This document shows, piece by piece, positions 45,694 to 54,976 of a DNA stretch of 64,000 nucleotides. The stretch spans positions 248,001 through 312,000 of the forward strand of contig DAOKYU010000002.1 in assembly GCA_035325995.1 (NCBI GenBank), read 5' to 3'. The translations under genes were made by a program, and so were the position numbers. How positions within the stretch are numbered: the stretch's first letter is position 1; each line of letters starts with the position of its first letter. The stretch comes from Thermodesulfobacteriota bacterium (GTDB taxonomy: Bacteria; Desulfobacterota_D; UBA1144; Nemesobacterales; UBA2774). Under the pieces are notes generated by a model, which made no database searches, was not told where the DNA came from, and was given only the letters and a program-made list of their open reading frames with translations.

Positions 45694-46155
45694 TTACCGC
45701 GAAACAGCGTTTATGTGAGGTCCGAAGGCGTATTCCTGCGCGAGCTTGAGCTGATACTTGAGCTCACCTGTAAGTATCCTTTGCAGGTCGCTCCACGCAA
45801 GCATTCCGTGATAATCGCCGTCGGCGTCGAGAATGAAAAGGTGCGATATGCCGTTCGAATTCATGAGGTCGAGGCATTCGTAAAACGACGTTTCGAGCGT
45901 TACCGTCCTGAGCTCTACGCTCATGATGTCGGCCACCTTCACTTCGGACGGCCTTCTGCCGAGGGCCACGATCTTCGTGGAAAAATCCGAATGCCCGACG
46001 ACGCCGACCATCTTGCCTTCTTTCATAACGCCGGTGGTCCTGACCTTGAAATTCCTCAGCTTGAGGGCGGCTACGTCGGCGGTATCTTCGGCATCCACGA
46101 AATAAATCCTGTTCCTGACGCCGATGAGGTCTTTAACCTTGAGATCTTCAAGCAT
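45694..46155 (-). CDS. CBS-domain pair protein
   Basis: 153 residues forming two CBS motifs (Bateman module): VRTTGVMKEGKMVGVVGHSDF and ISHLFILDADGDYHGMLAWSDL are the two final strand-helix units. Such modules bind adenosyl compounds and regulate partners. No fused effector. The antiporter downstream on the same strand is a possible partner, but the gap is large. Confidence 0.87.
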   Translation of the reverse strand: MLEDLKVKDLIGVRNRIYFVDAEDTADVAALKLRNFKVRTTGVMKEGKMVGVVGHSDFSTKIVALGRRPSEVKVADIMSVELRTVTLETSFYECLDLMNSNGISHLFILDADGDYHGMLAWSDLQRILTGELKYQLKLAQEYAFGPHINAVSR

Positions 46156-46301
46156 GGATGCTTACCCCCCTGATTATCCATTTAAGCCGTAAAGCCTCTA
46201 ACCCACCTGTATACCATTCTAGCATAAAATCAAATATCAAAGAACCCCCTATTTTCGCCGCGCCCGAAAGAATATCGATAACCCCGTCGGCAAGCAAATA
46301 A

Positions 46302-46331
46302 AGGGGGCCGGGCGGCCCGGCGCCCCCTCTT
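46302..46331. repeat. GC-rich hairpin between the CBS and rhodanese genes
   Basis: GGGGGCCGGG and CCCGGCGCCCCC pair with a small bulge. A TTTATTT follows on the minus strand. It lies upstream of both divergent genes, so it ends neither. It may be a leader hairpin or a relic. Confidence 0.35.
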
Positions 46332-46440
46332 ACTTGAATTAAGCAAACCGTACCAATACAATAACTACATTCAGTATAAATAAACTGCAGGATATTCATT
46401 ATTAACAAATCCTATATCCCACACAACAGGAGGATTTAGC

Positions 46441-47286
46441 ATGGCGGAATATGTACATCCGGAGGCATTGGTCAGCACCGAATGGGTGGCGGATCATCAG
46501 AAAGACCCGTCGGTTCGCATCGTCGAATCCGACGAAGACGTGCTCCTTTACGATACCGGCCACATCGAAGGCGCCGTAAAGATAGACTGGCAGGCGGACC
46601 TTCAGGACCAGATCGTAAGGGATTATATAGACAAGGAGAGGTTCGAGGAGCTCCTTTCCGACAACGGTATCGCGAACGACACCACGGTTGTCTTCTACGG
46701 AGACAAGAACAACTGGTGGGCGTGCTACGCGTTCTGGGTATTCAAGCTGTTCGGCCACGAGAAGTGCGTCATCATGAACGGCGGCAGGCAGAAATGGGTC
46801 GAAGAGGGGAGGGCCCTCACGAAAGAAGTGCCTTCCTATCCGAAGACGTCGTACAAATCCCCCGGCGTCGACGAGTCCATACGCGCGTTCAGGCAGGACG
46901 TCATAAAGCACCTCGAAGGGAAGAACCCTCTCATAGACGTCCGCTCCCCGAAGGAGTTTACGGGCGAGCTACTTCACATGGAGGCATATCCCCAGGAGGG
47001 CGCGCTCAGGGGCGGTCACATCCCCGGGGCCGAGAACGTTCCCTGGGCTACCGCCGCGAGGGAAGACGGCACCTTCAAATCGGCCGACGAGCTTCGCGCG
47101 ATATACGTCGAAGACAAAGGTCTTAAAGAAGGGGACGATGTAATTGCGTACTGCAGGATCGGCGAGCGCTCGTCTCACACGTGGTTCGTTCTTACCTACC
47201 TTCTCGGGTTCGACAAGGTCAGGAACTACGACGGCTCCTGGACCGAGTGGGGCAACCTCGTCAGGGCGCCGATCGAGAAGCCCTAG
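46441..47286 (+). CDS. thiosulfate sulfurtransferase-type tandem rhodanese
   Basis: 281 residues with two rhodanese domains. The active site Cys238 lies in CRIGERSSH, the charged loop typical of thiosulfate:cyanide sulfurtransferases rather than mercaptopyruvate enzymes (CGSGVTA). Conserved WxxxGHIEGA and GGRQKWVEEGR are present. An AT-rich leader with AGGAGG precedes ATG. SufE and SufU genes follow on the same strand, so persulfide delivery to Fe-S assembly is a reasonable inference. Confidence 0.92.
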   Translation: MAEYVHPEALVSTEWVADHQKDPSVRIVESDEDVLLYDTGHIEGAVKIDWQADLQDQIVRDYIDKERFEELLSDNGIANDTTVVFYGDKNNWWACYAFWVFKLFGHEKCVIMNGGRQKWVEEGRALTKEVPSYPKTSYKSPGVDESIRAFRQDVIKHLEGKNPLIDVRSPKEFTGELLHMEAYPQEGALRGGHIPGAENVPWATAAREDGTFKSADELRAIYVEDKGLKEGDDVIAYCRIGERSSHTWFVLTYLLGFDKVRNYDGSWTEWGNLVRAPIEKP

Positions 47287-47362
47287 GCTTGATTCTTATA
47301 ACCGGCGTCCGCCCACAGCGCTCAGGGGGGAGCTGTGAGGGCGGTCCGGTAAAGTGGAGATC

Positions 47363-47788
47363 ATGAGCAGACTACAAGACATTATAGAGCTTTTCAGCGA
47401 GGCGGATTACCAGGCGACCCTCGCCATGCTGCTGGATTATTCCGAGAACCTGCCTCCCCTTCCCGGGGAGTTCCAGGATGCGAGGGACGCGGGCTTCAAC
47501 AGGGTCACCGAATGCGAAACCCCGGTTTTCGTTTTCGTGGACGTAAAGAACGGGAACGTGGAGATTCATGCGGACGTGGCCCGCGAATCACCGACGGTGA
47601 GAGGGTTCGTATCCCTTCTCGTTGATGCTTTCAACGGCGCTCCGGCAAGGGACGTGATAGAGGCGCCCGATACCCTTATACACATGCTCAAGCTCGACAG
47701 CAAGCTCGGCACACGGCGCATGTACGGCCTCAGCGCTGTTTACAACCGCATAAAAAACGAAGTAAGAAAGGCGAACGGAGAGGCGTAG
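47363..47788 (+). CDS. sufE: SufE-family sulfur acceptor
   Basis: 141 residues from ATG 47363 (GTG 47354 is possible). The fold pattern SRLQDIIELFSE, LPPLPGEFQDA, then FNRVTECETPVFVFVDV, with the acceptor Cys in the SufE position, and ADVARESPTVRGFVSLLVDAF, is typical. SufE takes sulfur from a cysteine desulfurase and passes it to the scaffold. No sufS is in the window, though the rhodanese upstream could supply sulfur. It is 77 bases from the rhodanese and 49 from SufU. Confidence 0.88.
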   Translation: MSRLQDIIELFSEADYQATLAMLLDYSENLPPLPGEFQDARDAGFNRVTECETPVFVFVDVKNGNVEIHADVARESPTVRGFVSLLVDAFNGAPARDVIEAPDTLIHMLKLDSKLGTRRMYGLSAVYNRIKNEVRKANGEA

Positions 47789-47837
47789 CTTCATTCGCCG
47801 GCCCTCCGGGGCCGGACGTGAGCGATAAGGAAACAGC

Positions 47838-48245
47838 ATGACTCACGAAAAGGTGATGGAGCTCATCCTCGACCACTGCAACCATCCCCGGAACTACGGG
47901 GAGATCGAAGACGCTCCCATAGTTTGCAGCGGCGGTAACAACGGCTGCGGCGACCTTATCTCGGTTTACCTCGACGCCGGGCCCGACGGCGCTGTAAGGC
48001 GCATAAGTTTTACAGGCGAGGGATGCATGGTAAGCCGAGCCGGCGCTTCCATAGCCCTCGAAATGGCCGAGCGGATGACGGTCCCCGAGATAGAAGCGAT
48101 GCCCGCCGGGCTTCTGGAAGAAGCGCTCGGCAAAAGGCTCACGCTGACGCGGCACGGCTGCGTTCATCTCGGGTTCAACACCCTGAAAGCCGCTGTCGAG
48201 ATCTGGCGGCGGAGGCTCCTCGAACAAGCCGCCCGGCCGGAGTGA
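47838..48245 (+). CDS. sufU: SufU/IscU-type Fe-S scaffold or sulfur-transfer protein
   Basis: 135 residues. The three cysteines of the family are present: GGNNGCGD, GEGCMVSRAGAS and RHGCVHLGFNTL, with the N-terminal LILDHCNHPRNYG. The Asp after the first Cys and the lack of an IscU LPPVK motif favour SufU. It is the last gene of the rhodanese-SufE-SufU series. Confidence 0.9.
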   Translation: MTHEKVMELILDHCNHPRNYGEIEDAPIVCSGGNNGCGDLISVYLDAGPDGAVRRISFTGEGCMVSRAGASIALEMAERMTVPEIEAMPAGLLEEALGKRLTLTRHGCVHLGFNTLKAAVEIWRRRLLEQAARPE

Positions 48246-48283
48246 TCCGGGGTAGGGGCGAAAAACCGCCCGCCGGTCTTATC

Positions 48284-48754
48284 TCACTGCTTGGGTTTTA
48301 CGACATACATGTTGGGGTTCTGAAGGCGCACGGCCTGGAGCCTCTGCTGTATGATGTAGGCGAAGCGCTTCAGGAGCTCGTAGCCGAGGTCGTGGTCCTC
48401 GTCGCACTTCGTGCGTATGAAGTTGCCGTCCAGAATGACCGCCTTCGTCGGCGCTACGACCTTGGCGTCGAAATGGCACAGGTACGGCGGGAAGAGCCAC
48501 GCCCACCCGAGCACGTCGCCCTCGCCTATCATCTGTATGGTTATCGGGTCCCTGTCCGGGGCGAGCCGCGTTTCGAGGGCGACGATACCTTCCTGTATTA
48601 TGTAGAGCTTCTCGGATTTGTCGCCTTCGTGTAAAATGAACTCCCCTTCCTTGAATTCGGCGTTGTAGGCCTTGTTGACTATCATGTCGAGGTACCTCTT
48701 TTCGAGCCCTTTAAAGCAGTAGTGCTCTCCCAGTACCGATTCCAGTGTCTGCAT
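48284..48754 (-). CDS. stand-alone cyclic-nucleotide-binding-fold protein
   Basis: 156 residues with one cNMP-binding beta-roll (KEGEFILHEGDKSEKLYIIQEGIVALE, IGEGDVLGWAWLFPP) and a C-terminal helix, but no helix-turn-helix. The phosphate-binding cassette is atypical: GEGDVLGWAW and HFDAKV replace the usual GE...RTA, so true cAMP binding is doubtful. Possibly a sensor subunit or a degenerate CRP relative. Confidence 0.83.
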   Translation of the reverse strand: MQTLESVLGEHYCFKGLEKRYLDMIVNKAYNAEFKEGEFILHEGDKSEKLYIIQEGIVALETRLAPDRDPITIQMIGEGDVLGWAWLFPPYLCHFDAKVVAPTKAVILDGNFIRTKCDEDHDLGYELLKRFAYIIQQRLQAVRLQNPNMYVVKPKQ

Positions 48755-48943
48755 GTGATTTTTCTCCCGGTTTACTCCGATAATTATATCATTATATCGG
48801 GGCCGGCGTACAGGTGTCGTGTTATCTCCGCGGGCCCGGCGCAGGTGTTTCCGGGGCGTCCGGACGCCGCTCGAATATAAATTTTCACGCCCCGTTTTTC
48901 CCGTGTATATACCCCGGCCCTTTCCGCGTGTTATTATTGAAAC

Positions 48944-49276
48944 ATGAAGAAGCTCTATACCCCGGGCGACGAATCCGAGCTCGTATTCTTAAAGAGCGTG
49001 TTCGAGGCCGAGGGTATCCCGTTCGTCGTCCTTAACGATCACTTCGGCTCACTCTACTCGGGCATCTACGTCGGCCGCTTCAACGCCAAAACCATAATGG
49101 TCCCCGACGACGTCTTCGAAGACGCCCGCGAGCTCATCCTTAGCGTAAGGGAGGACGCCGCGTTCGAGGACGAGCCCCGGGGCGGCGGACATGAAGACGG
49201 GACGGGAATTCTGGATGCCGCCCTCCGGGCGCTCGCCCGCTTGTTCGGCGGCCAAAAAAACAAAGACGAAAGCTGA
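48944..49276 (+). CDS. DUF2007-type small protein
   Basis: 110 residues. The first 70 (LYTPGDESELVFLKSVFEAEGIPFVVLND, IMVPDDVFEDARELI) match the DUF2007 signal-transducing fold, a ferredoxin-like domain related to PII-like proteins. The rest is a Gly/Asp-rich linker and short helix. No neighbour partner apparent. Confidence 0.78.
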   Translation: MKKLYTPGDESELVFLKSVFEAEGIPFVVLNDHFGSLYSGIYVGRFNAKTIMVPDDVFEDARELILSVREDAAFEDEPRGGGHEDGTGILDAALRALARLFGGQKNKDES

Positions 49277-49476
49277 ATCCCCGTGAACCGGCGCTCCAGG
49301 CGGCCAGGCCGCGCGGAATTTAATTATTTAGGTGTCCTAAACTTGACTGATCGAAAATTATTACTAGAATCATAAGCACTCGCGGCTAAAGAGGTAGTTT
49401 CGCAGTCCCGGAACGGTGGATTCCTGCACCGCGGCCTCCGGGAGTAATTGGCCTTTCCCGCCGCGCGCCGGCGCGG

Positions 49477-49505
49477 TTGACGGTCACGGAAAGGTTTGTT
49501 AAAAT
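49477..49505 (+). promoter_or_regulatory. sigma70-type promoter of the transhydrogenase operon
   Basis: TTGACG (49477-49482), 17 bases, TAAAAT (49500-49505). Five of six at both boxes; the start would be about 27 bases before GTG 49539. A second good pair, TTGACT-16-TAGAAT at 49343-49370, lies 130 bases upstream. Confidence 0.65.
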
Positions 49506-49538
49506 CAAAAACTCGATTTTTTTCAGGTGGTGATAATA

Positions 49539-50672
49539 GTGCTCGTTGGAATCATAAAAGAAACCCTGGAAGGAGAGCGGAGGATAGCGGCCGTACCCGA
49601 AACCATTTCCAAAATGGTCAAGTCCGGTATGGAAGTACTCGTGGAGACGGGCGCCGGGAACGAATCCTTTATAAGCGACGCCGACTTCGAGGTTGCAGGA
49701 GCGAAGATCGCCCCCGACGCGGCTTCGGTTCTCTCCCAATCTGATCTCATCCTCAAGGTCAACAAGCCGACGGTCGAAGAGGTAAATAACATTAAGGAAG
49801 GGGCGGTTCTTATTTCCTTCCTTCAGCCGTTCTCGAGCCCTGAAGTAATAAAGGCCCTGGCGGCGCGCAAGGTCGCCGCCCTCTCGATGGAGATGGTGCC
49901 GAGGATAACCCGCGCCCAGAGAATAGACGCCCTTTCCACCATGAGCACGGTCGCCGGCTACAAAGTGGTTCTGCTCGCCGCCTCCGCGTGCGGCAGGTTC
50001 ATGCCCATGCTGGCTACGGCCGCCGGGACGATACCGCCCGCGAAAGCCATGATCATAGGCGTCGGCGTCGCGGGGCTCCAGGCCATAGCCACGATCAAGC
50101 GCCTCGGCGCGGTGGTCACGGCGTTCGACGTCCGCCCCGCCGCGGGCGAGCAGGCAAAGAGCCTCGGGGCCGAGTTCGTTTCGCTCGAAGTCCCGCACGA
50201 CCAGGCCGAGGACACGGGCGGTTATGCCAGGGAGATGTCCGCAGATTTCTACAAAAAAGAGCAGGATATATTGAGGAATCATATCAAGGACGCCGACGTC
50301 GTCATAACGACGGCCCTCATCCCGGGCAAGCGCGCCCCCCTCCTCATAACCGAGGAAATGGTAAAGGAGATGAAGCCCGGCTCGGTCATCGTCGACATGG
50401 CCGTCGAGCAGGGAGGCAACTGCGAGCTGTCCGAGGCCGGCAAGGACGTTTTAAGGCACGGCGTCGCCATAATCGGGCAGGTCAACATACCGAGCACCAT
50501 GCCCGTGCACGCGAGCCTCCTCTACGCGCGGAACCTCCTCGCATTCGTCAATCTCGTTTCACCCGATGGAAAATCGATGAACATAGACCTCTCCGACGAT
50601 GTAATAATCGGATCGCTCATAACGCATAACGGAGAGATAGTGCATCCGGCTATAAAAGATGCAGTGAAATAA
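49539..50672 (+). CDS. pntA: NAD(P) transhydrogenase alpha subunit, domain I (NAD-binding)
   Basis: 377 residues. GTG 49539 is taken as start because AGGTGG lies eight bases upstream and MLVGIIKETLEGERRIAAVP is the family N-terminus. The NAD-binding Rossmann segment is VGVAGLQAIATIKRLGAVVTAFDVRP. The protein ends before the membrane helices, which are on the next gene, so this is the three-subunit (alpha1/alpha2/beta) form as in Rhodospirillum. It drives NADP+ reduction by NADH using the proton gradient. Confidence 0.95.
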   Translation: MLVGIIKETLEGERRIAAVPETISKMVKSGMEVLVETGAGNESFISDADFEVAGAKIAPDAASVLSQSDLILKVNKPTVEEVNNIKEGAVLISFLQPFSSPEVIKALAARKVAALSMEMVPRITRAQRIDALSTMSTVAGYKVVLLAASACGRFMPMLATAAGTIPPAKAMIIGVGVAGLQAIATIKRLGAVVTAFDVRPAAGEQAKSLGAEFVSLEVPHDQAEDTGGYAREMSADFYKKEQDILRNHIKDADVVITTALIPGKRAPLLITEEMVKEMKPGSVIVDMAVEQGGNCELSEAGKDVLRHGVAIIGQVNIPSTMPVHASLLYARNLLAFVNLVSPDGKSMNIDLSDDVIIGSLITHNGEIVHPAIKDAVK

Positions 50673-50691
50673 ACAAAGGAGATGAAGTGAT

Positions 50692-50991
50692 ATGCAAGGA
50701 GACCTTTTAGTCGCAGGGCTTTACATATTTATACTCGCTGCATTTCTCGGGTTTCAGGTTATATCCCGAGTTCCCCCGCTTCTCCACACCCCTTTGATGT
50801 CCGCGACGAACGCCATATCGGCGATCATCGTCGTAGCCGCGATACTCATCACCGGGGCCGACTACGGCCCTGTCGTGACGGTCCTCGGAACCATAGCCGT
50901 CGCCTGCGCGATGTGTAACGTCGTGGGCGGGTTCCTGATAACGGAGCGCATGCTCAAAATGTTCAAAAAGGGAGACGAGGATAAAAGATGA
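50692..50991 (+). CDS. NAD(P) transhydrogenase alpha2 subunit (membrane domain)
   Basis: 99 residues with three membrane helices (LYIFILAAFLGFQVI, ISAIIVVAAILITG, VLGTIAVACAMCNVVGGFLIT). It matches the small PntAB subunit of split transhydrogenases (VPPLLHTPLMSATNAIS is diagnostic). It overlaps pntB by four bases (ATGA). Confidence 0.93.
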   Translation: MQGDLLVAGLYIFILAAFLGFQVISRVPPLLHTPLMSATNAISAIIVVAAILITGADYGPVVTVLGTIAVACAMCNVVGGFLITERMLKMFKKGDEDKR

Positions 50992-52367
50992 CGAGCCTAT
51001 TCACCAACGTAATTTATCTGATATCAGCTGTCCTTTTTATCCTCGGACTGAAAGGGCTTAACTCTCCCGAGACGGCCCGTAAAGGTCAGAGGTACGCGGC
51101 GCTCGGTATGGCGATGGCCATAATCGGCACCCTCGTTCAGCAGAACGTCGTAAGCTACGAGTGGATAATAGTCGGTATGATAATCGGCTCCCTGGTCGGT
51201 ATAGCGATAGCCGCCTGGACGCCGATGACCAAGATGCCCGAGCGAACCGCGCTGTCGCACGCGTTCGGCGCTCTGGCGGCCGCCCTCGTCGGTATCGCCG
51301 AGTACTATCACGGCCACGACCTCAACACGGTCAGGATGACGGCCATAGGCTCCGAAGTCATGCTCGGAAGCCTCACGTTCACCGGCAGTATGATGGCCTT
51401 CGGCAAGCTCCAGGGCATACTCCCCGGCGCCCCGTGGACGTATAAAGGCCAGAACATCTTCAACGTATCGCTCCTTCTGGTCATACTTCTCATCGTTATA
51501 ACCCTTATATTCTATCCGTCGGCGAGCTTCCTCTTTTATATCGGCCTGATACTCGCGCTCACTTTCGGCGTCATGCTCATCCTGCCGATCGGCGCGGCCG
51601 ACATGCCGACGGTCATATCTATTCTGAACTCTTACGCCGGTATCTCGGCGGCGCTCCTCGGATTCGCCCTCGACAACAAGATCCTCATAATAGCGGGCGC
51701 TATAGACGGCGCCTCGGGCTTCATTCTTTCGATCATAATGTGCAGGGCGATGAACAGGTCGTTCACGAACGTCCTCTTCGGGGCCTTCGGCAAGGTCGAG
51801 GAATCGGGCGCCGCCGCCGAGGAAGAGGGGGCGAAGTCCCAGACCGTCCGGTCGCTTACCCCCGAAGAAGCCGCCAAGGAGTTCAACGGGGTTAAAAGCG
51901 TGATAGTCGTCCCCGGCTACGGCATGGCGGCCGCCCAGGCCCAGCACAGCGTAAGGGAGCTGGCCGAGATTCTAAGGTCGCGCGGGACTACCGTAAGATA
52001 CGCTATACACCCCGTCGCGGGCAGGATGCCGGGCCACATGAACGTCCTCCTTGCCGAGGCCAACGTCCCCTACGACGTCATGCTCGACATGGACGATATC
52101 AACCCCGACTTCCCCGAGGCCGACATAGCCCTCGTGATCGGCGCTAACGACGTCACGAACCCGGCCGCGAGGCACGATAAGGCGAGCCCGATCTACGGCA
52201 TGCCGATACTCGACGTCGACAAGGCGAAAAAGGTCTTCGTGATAAAACGAAGCATGAACCCCGGGTTCGCCGGCATCGAAAACGAGCTCTACTTCAACGA
52301 AAACACCTACATGGTTTTTGGGGATGCCAAGACTGTCGTAAGCAATATAGTCAAGGGGCTCGGCTAA
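50988..52367 (+). CDS. pntB: NAD(P) transhydrogenase beta subunit
   Basis: 459 residues. About nine membrane helices in the first 270 residues (YLISAVLFILGLKGLNSPE, GSMMAFGKLQG), then the NADP-binding domain III with VIVVPGYGMAAAQAQ, HPVAGRMPGHMNVLLAEA and VIGANDVTNPAA. With the two preceding genes it forms a complete proton-translocating transhydrogenase supplying NADPH. A strong terminator follows. Confidence 0.96.
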   Translation: MTSLFTNVIYLISAVLFILGLKGLNSPETARKGQRYAALGMAMAIIGTLVQQNVVSYEWIIVGMIIGSLVGIAIAAWTPMTKMPERTALSHAFGALAAALVGIAEYYHGHDLNTVRMTAIGSEVMLGSLTFTGSMMAFGKLQGILPGAPWTYKGQNIFNVSLLLVILLIVITLIFYPSASFLFYIGLILALTFGVMLILPIGAADMPTVISILNSYAGISAALLGFALDNKILIIAGAIDGASGFILSIIMCRAMNRSFTNVLFGAFGKVEESGAAAEEEGAKSQTVRSLTPEEAAKEFNGVKSVIVVPGYGMAAAQAQHSVRELAEILRSRGTTVRYAIHPVAGRMPGHMNVLLAEANVPYDVMLDMDDINPDFPEADIALVIGANDVTNPAARHDKASPIYGMPILDVDKAKKVFVIKRSMNPGFAGIENELYFNENTYMVFGDAKTVVSNIVKGLG

Positions 52368-52397
52368 AGCCGCACCTCCTTAAAAGTGACACCGACC

Positions 52398-52435
52398 GGC
52401 GGGCGGTCCCACACGGGGCTGTCCGCCTTTTTTTT
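52398..52435 (+). terminator. terminator of the transhydrogenase operon
   Basis: Arms at 52398-52410 and 52415-52427 form a 13-pair hairpin with G-U pairs and loop ACAC, followed by eight Ts (52428-52435). Confidence 0.88.
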
Positions 52436-52530
52436 GCCCGACAGCCTTCGAATTTGCCGCCGCGGCGCCGGCTCGTCCGTCCTGATTTATTTCTTCATTT
52501 CAACTTTACTTTCAAAAACGCACTATAATT

Positions 52531-52791
52531 ATGCGCATGGGAAGGACGGACGTCAGGGGCGGGGTGTCCTGGGAGAGGAGCGGCGGCTACGTCGTCTGCT
52601 CCTGCGGCGTGGTTTGCGTGAGGCCGGGGTGGTTCGAAAGGGCGGTTAATTCCTTCTACGGCAGGAAGCACGTCTGCTGCATATGCTCCGGGGAAACCTC
52701 CCCGTGTATAAACTGCAGGAAGATGCGGAAAAGGGAGCAGGACAGCGATAATTGCGCGGTCGGCACAAGGGCTTCGCTGACGGTTCGCTAA
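52531..52791 (+). CDS. small Cys-rich protein, possible metal-binding
   Basis: 86 residues. Eight of the nine cysteines fall in clusters CSCGVVC and CCICSGETSPCINC, like small zinc- or iron-binding ribbons; the tail is basic. A perfect TATAAT (52524-52529) lies just before ATG 52531 and ATG 52537, so the mRNA might be nearly leaderless; no ribosome site is seen. It overlaps the tail of the RND remnant on the other strand, so the end may be shared or one frame spurious. No family recognised. Confidence 0.45.
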   Translation: MRMGRTDVRGGVSWERSGGYVVCSCGVVCVRPGWFERAVNSFYGRKHVCCICSGETSPCINCRKMRKREQDSDNCAVGTRASLTVR

Positions 52792-53905
52792 TTACGGCCT
52801 GCCGGTCGTTCCCCCACTTTATTATCCCGAGATCGAGCACGAATACGGCGTAGAAGACGGGCACGAGCACGAGCTCTATGACCGTCGCAAGGGCAAGCCC
52901 GCCGATCTGTGCGTAACAGAGCGGCTGCCAAAGGGGGCCTCCGTCTATCGCGAGCGGGAAGAGGGCGAGTATCGTCGCCCCTACGGTTATGAGCACGGGT
53001 CTCAGCCTCTCTATACCGGCGTCGAGCAGCGACTCTACCAACGGTTCCCCTTCCTCGTGCTTCACCTCTATAAAATCGAACAGGACAATTACGCGGCTTA
53101 CTATCACACCCGCGAGTCTCGCTATACCGAGGCAGGCCATGAAGCCGAAGACCTCTCCCATGACCAGGGGCGCAACGAGCGAGCCGACCACGCTGTAAGG
53201 CACGGCGGCGCCAGGACGAGGAAGGGCTTGACGGCGCTCCCGAACTGCAGCACGAGCGCGAGGAATATGGCGGTTATTGAGATGAGCAGAACCATTGATA
53301 GGTTACGGAAGCCCTGCCGCTGTTTGGCTTTTTCCCCGGCCCGCACGATACCGTAGCCGGGCGGAAGAGATTCGATGAATGCGCTTATTTCCTTATCGGT
53401 TTTATTCAAGATCGTTGACGGAAGCTCACCGGGAGCCTGGAACGCAATTAGGGAAATCGTCCTGAAATGGTTCAGTCTCCTGACTCTGGGTGTCTCGAGT
53501 CCGTGTGTTACGCTCGACAGTTCGAGGAGGGGCACCTTTGCGTAGTTCGTAGAGCCGTAAACGTAGAGACTGTTCAAATCGGGAAGCTGCGCCCTCTCGC
53601 CGATCTGGAGCCCGGCCACTACAGGGATGCTCTCGTCCCCTTCGATATACGTCGTAAGCTCGGCCCGGCTCAGGCCCGCGGCGGCCGACGTCGCCACGTC
53701 CTTGTTCGTAATGCCGGACGGATTAGCACGATCCGGGTCCACCTCCAGCCTCACCCGGAAGCTGTCCTCGGACCAGTCGTTTCTTACATAAGCGGTCTCG
53801 GGAACCTTCCTGAGTTTTTCCTGTAACTCCCCGGCCCTCTCTTTCCGCTCTGTTGCGCTCGCGCCGGATCGTATGGTGGCCCTGATACCGGCGCCGCCTA
53901 CAGGC
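52646..53905 (-). pseudogene. truncated and frameshifted RND efflux transporter (C-terminal remnant)
   Basis: Reading the minus strand from about 53905, the frame gives an RND pump from the porter domain onward (RNDWSEDSFRVRLEVD, VPLLELSSVTHG, FLALVLQFGSAVKPFLVLA). It then breaks near 53205 and continues in another frame (VPYSVVGSLVAPLVMGEVFGFMACLG, LFPLAIDGGPLW, VIELVLVPVFYAVF). A missing base in the ...CTGGCG/CCGCCGTG... stretch explains the shift. The first two thirds of the usual 1000-plus residues are absent: upstream sequence is replaced by the amidohydrolase gene. Non-functional. Confidence 0.85.
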
Positions 53906-54851
53906 GCAGCAGCCGTTCGGCATTCCCATGACAGACCTTCGCACGTACCTCCTCGCTTATCGGCGCGGACTCGATGAAATCCGAGGCGATCTGCGGGTCC
54001 TCATAGGGATAGTCGACCGAGAACATCACGCTGTCTTCGCCCAAGGCTCGAACAGCCTCGACGAGCGGTCCCGCGTCGCAGACGCCCGAGGTGGTGATGG
54101 CGATGTTACGCTTGATGATCGTCGACGGCAAAGCGTCCGGCGCGAGCTTCTCACCAAGGTCGAACGCCCTCCTGCTGTCGAAGCGCCAGAGAAGGAAGGG
54201 CAGGGTCTCGCCCATGTGGCCGAGAATGACCCTGAGCTTGGGAAAACGCGTGAATGTTCCTCCGAAGACGAGTCGCAACGCATGGGCTGCGGTCTCCGCG
54301 GTCCATGCCCAGGTCGGGCCGTCCAGCTCGGGACGATGGGCAAACATTGCCGGATGGTCTGCCATACTCCCGGGATGCAAATAGACCGGGACATCCAATT
54401 CCTGCACGCGCTCCCAGAAGGGGATGTACTGGTCTTCATCGAGATAGTGCCCATTGGTCTGGCCGTTGATGAGCGCACCTTTGAAGCCGAGATCCTTGAC
54501 CGAGCGCTCAAGCTCCGCGGCGGCTGCCGCGGCGTCTTGCATCGCGAGATGAGCGAAGCCGGCGTACCGATCCGGACGTCTCTGCACCTCACGCGCCAGG
54601 AAGTCATTGGCGTTGCGCGCGAGCCGGACCGCCGTCCCTGCGTCGGGTTCGCCCTGTACACCGGGCGTGGTGACCGAGAGAACCATCACGTCTACAGCCG
54701 CCTTGTCCATCGCCTCGAGCCGCAGCTCGTCGAAATCGGCGAGGCGACGTTCGACATCGGCAAAGAGCAAGTCACTCTGCGTCGGTCTTGCGACGTATTT
54801 CTTGGCAAGCTCGGGCGTCGTAAAATGCTCTTCAAGCGCAATCTTGCGCAT
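53898..54851 (-). CDS. amidohydrolase_2-family protein (decarboxylase-like)
   Basis: 317 residues of the amidohydrolase_2 group that includes ACMSD, gamma-resorcylate and 2,3-dihydroxybenzoate decarboxylases. Landmarks are KIALEEHF at the N-terminus, GALINGQTNGHYLDE, PVYLHPGSM, VILGHMGETLPFLLWR and FSVDYPYED, which supply metal ligands and the catalytic Asp. Arg codons are CGN or AGA and Ile is ATC/ATT, unlike neighbours that favour AGG and ATA. This supports transfer. Its stop lies at the break point of the RND gene. Confidence 0.88.
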   Translation of the reverse strand: MRKIALEEHFTTPELAKKYVARPTQSDLLFADVERRLADFDELRLEAMDKAAVDVMVLSVTTPGVQGEPDAGTAVRLARNANDFLAREVQRRPDRYAGFAHLAMQDAAAAAAELERSVKDLGFKGALINGQTNGHYLDEDQYIPFWERVQELDVPVYLHPGSMADHPAMFAHRPELDGPTWAWTAETAAHALRLVFGGTFTRFPKLRVILGHMGETLPFLLWRFDSRRAFDLGEKLAPDALPSTIIKRNIAITTSGVCDAGPLVEAVRALGEDSVMFSVDYPYEDPQIASDFIESAPISEEVRAKVCHGNAERLLRL

Positions 54852-54976
54852 GGTTGCCTATCTCCCTGGCGGCTTTCGCTGTATGCTCCGCTCTTAAGCC
54901 GTAGCAGCGCGCTCCTCGCTGGTGATGGAGCGTGGCCGCGCGGTGCGGCGGCGCAATAATTCCATGGCGGCGAGGA

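Noticed and set aside
46302..46331. Terminator for the CBS or rhodanese gene
   Set aside because: It lies upstream of both divergent genes, not after either.
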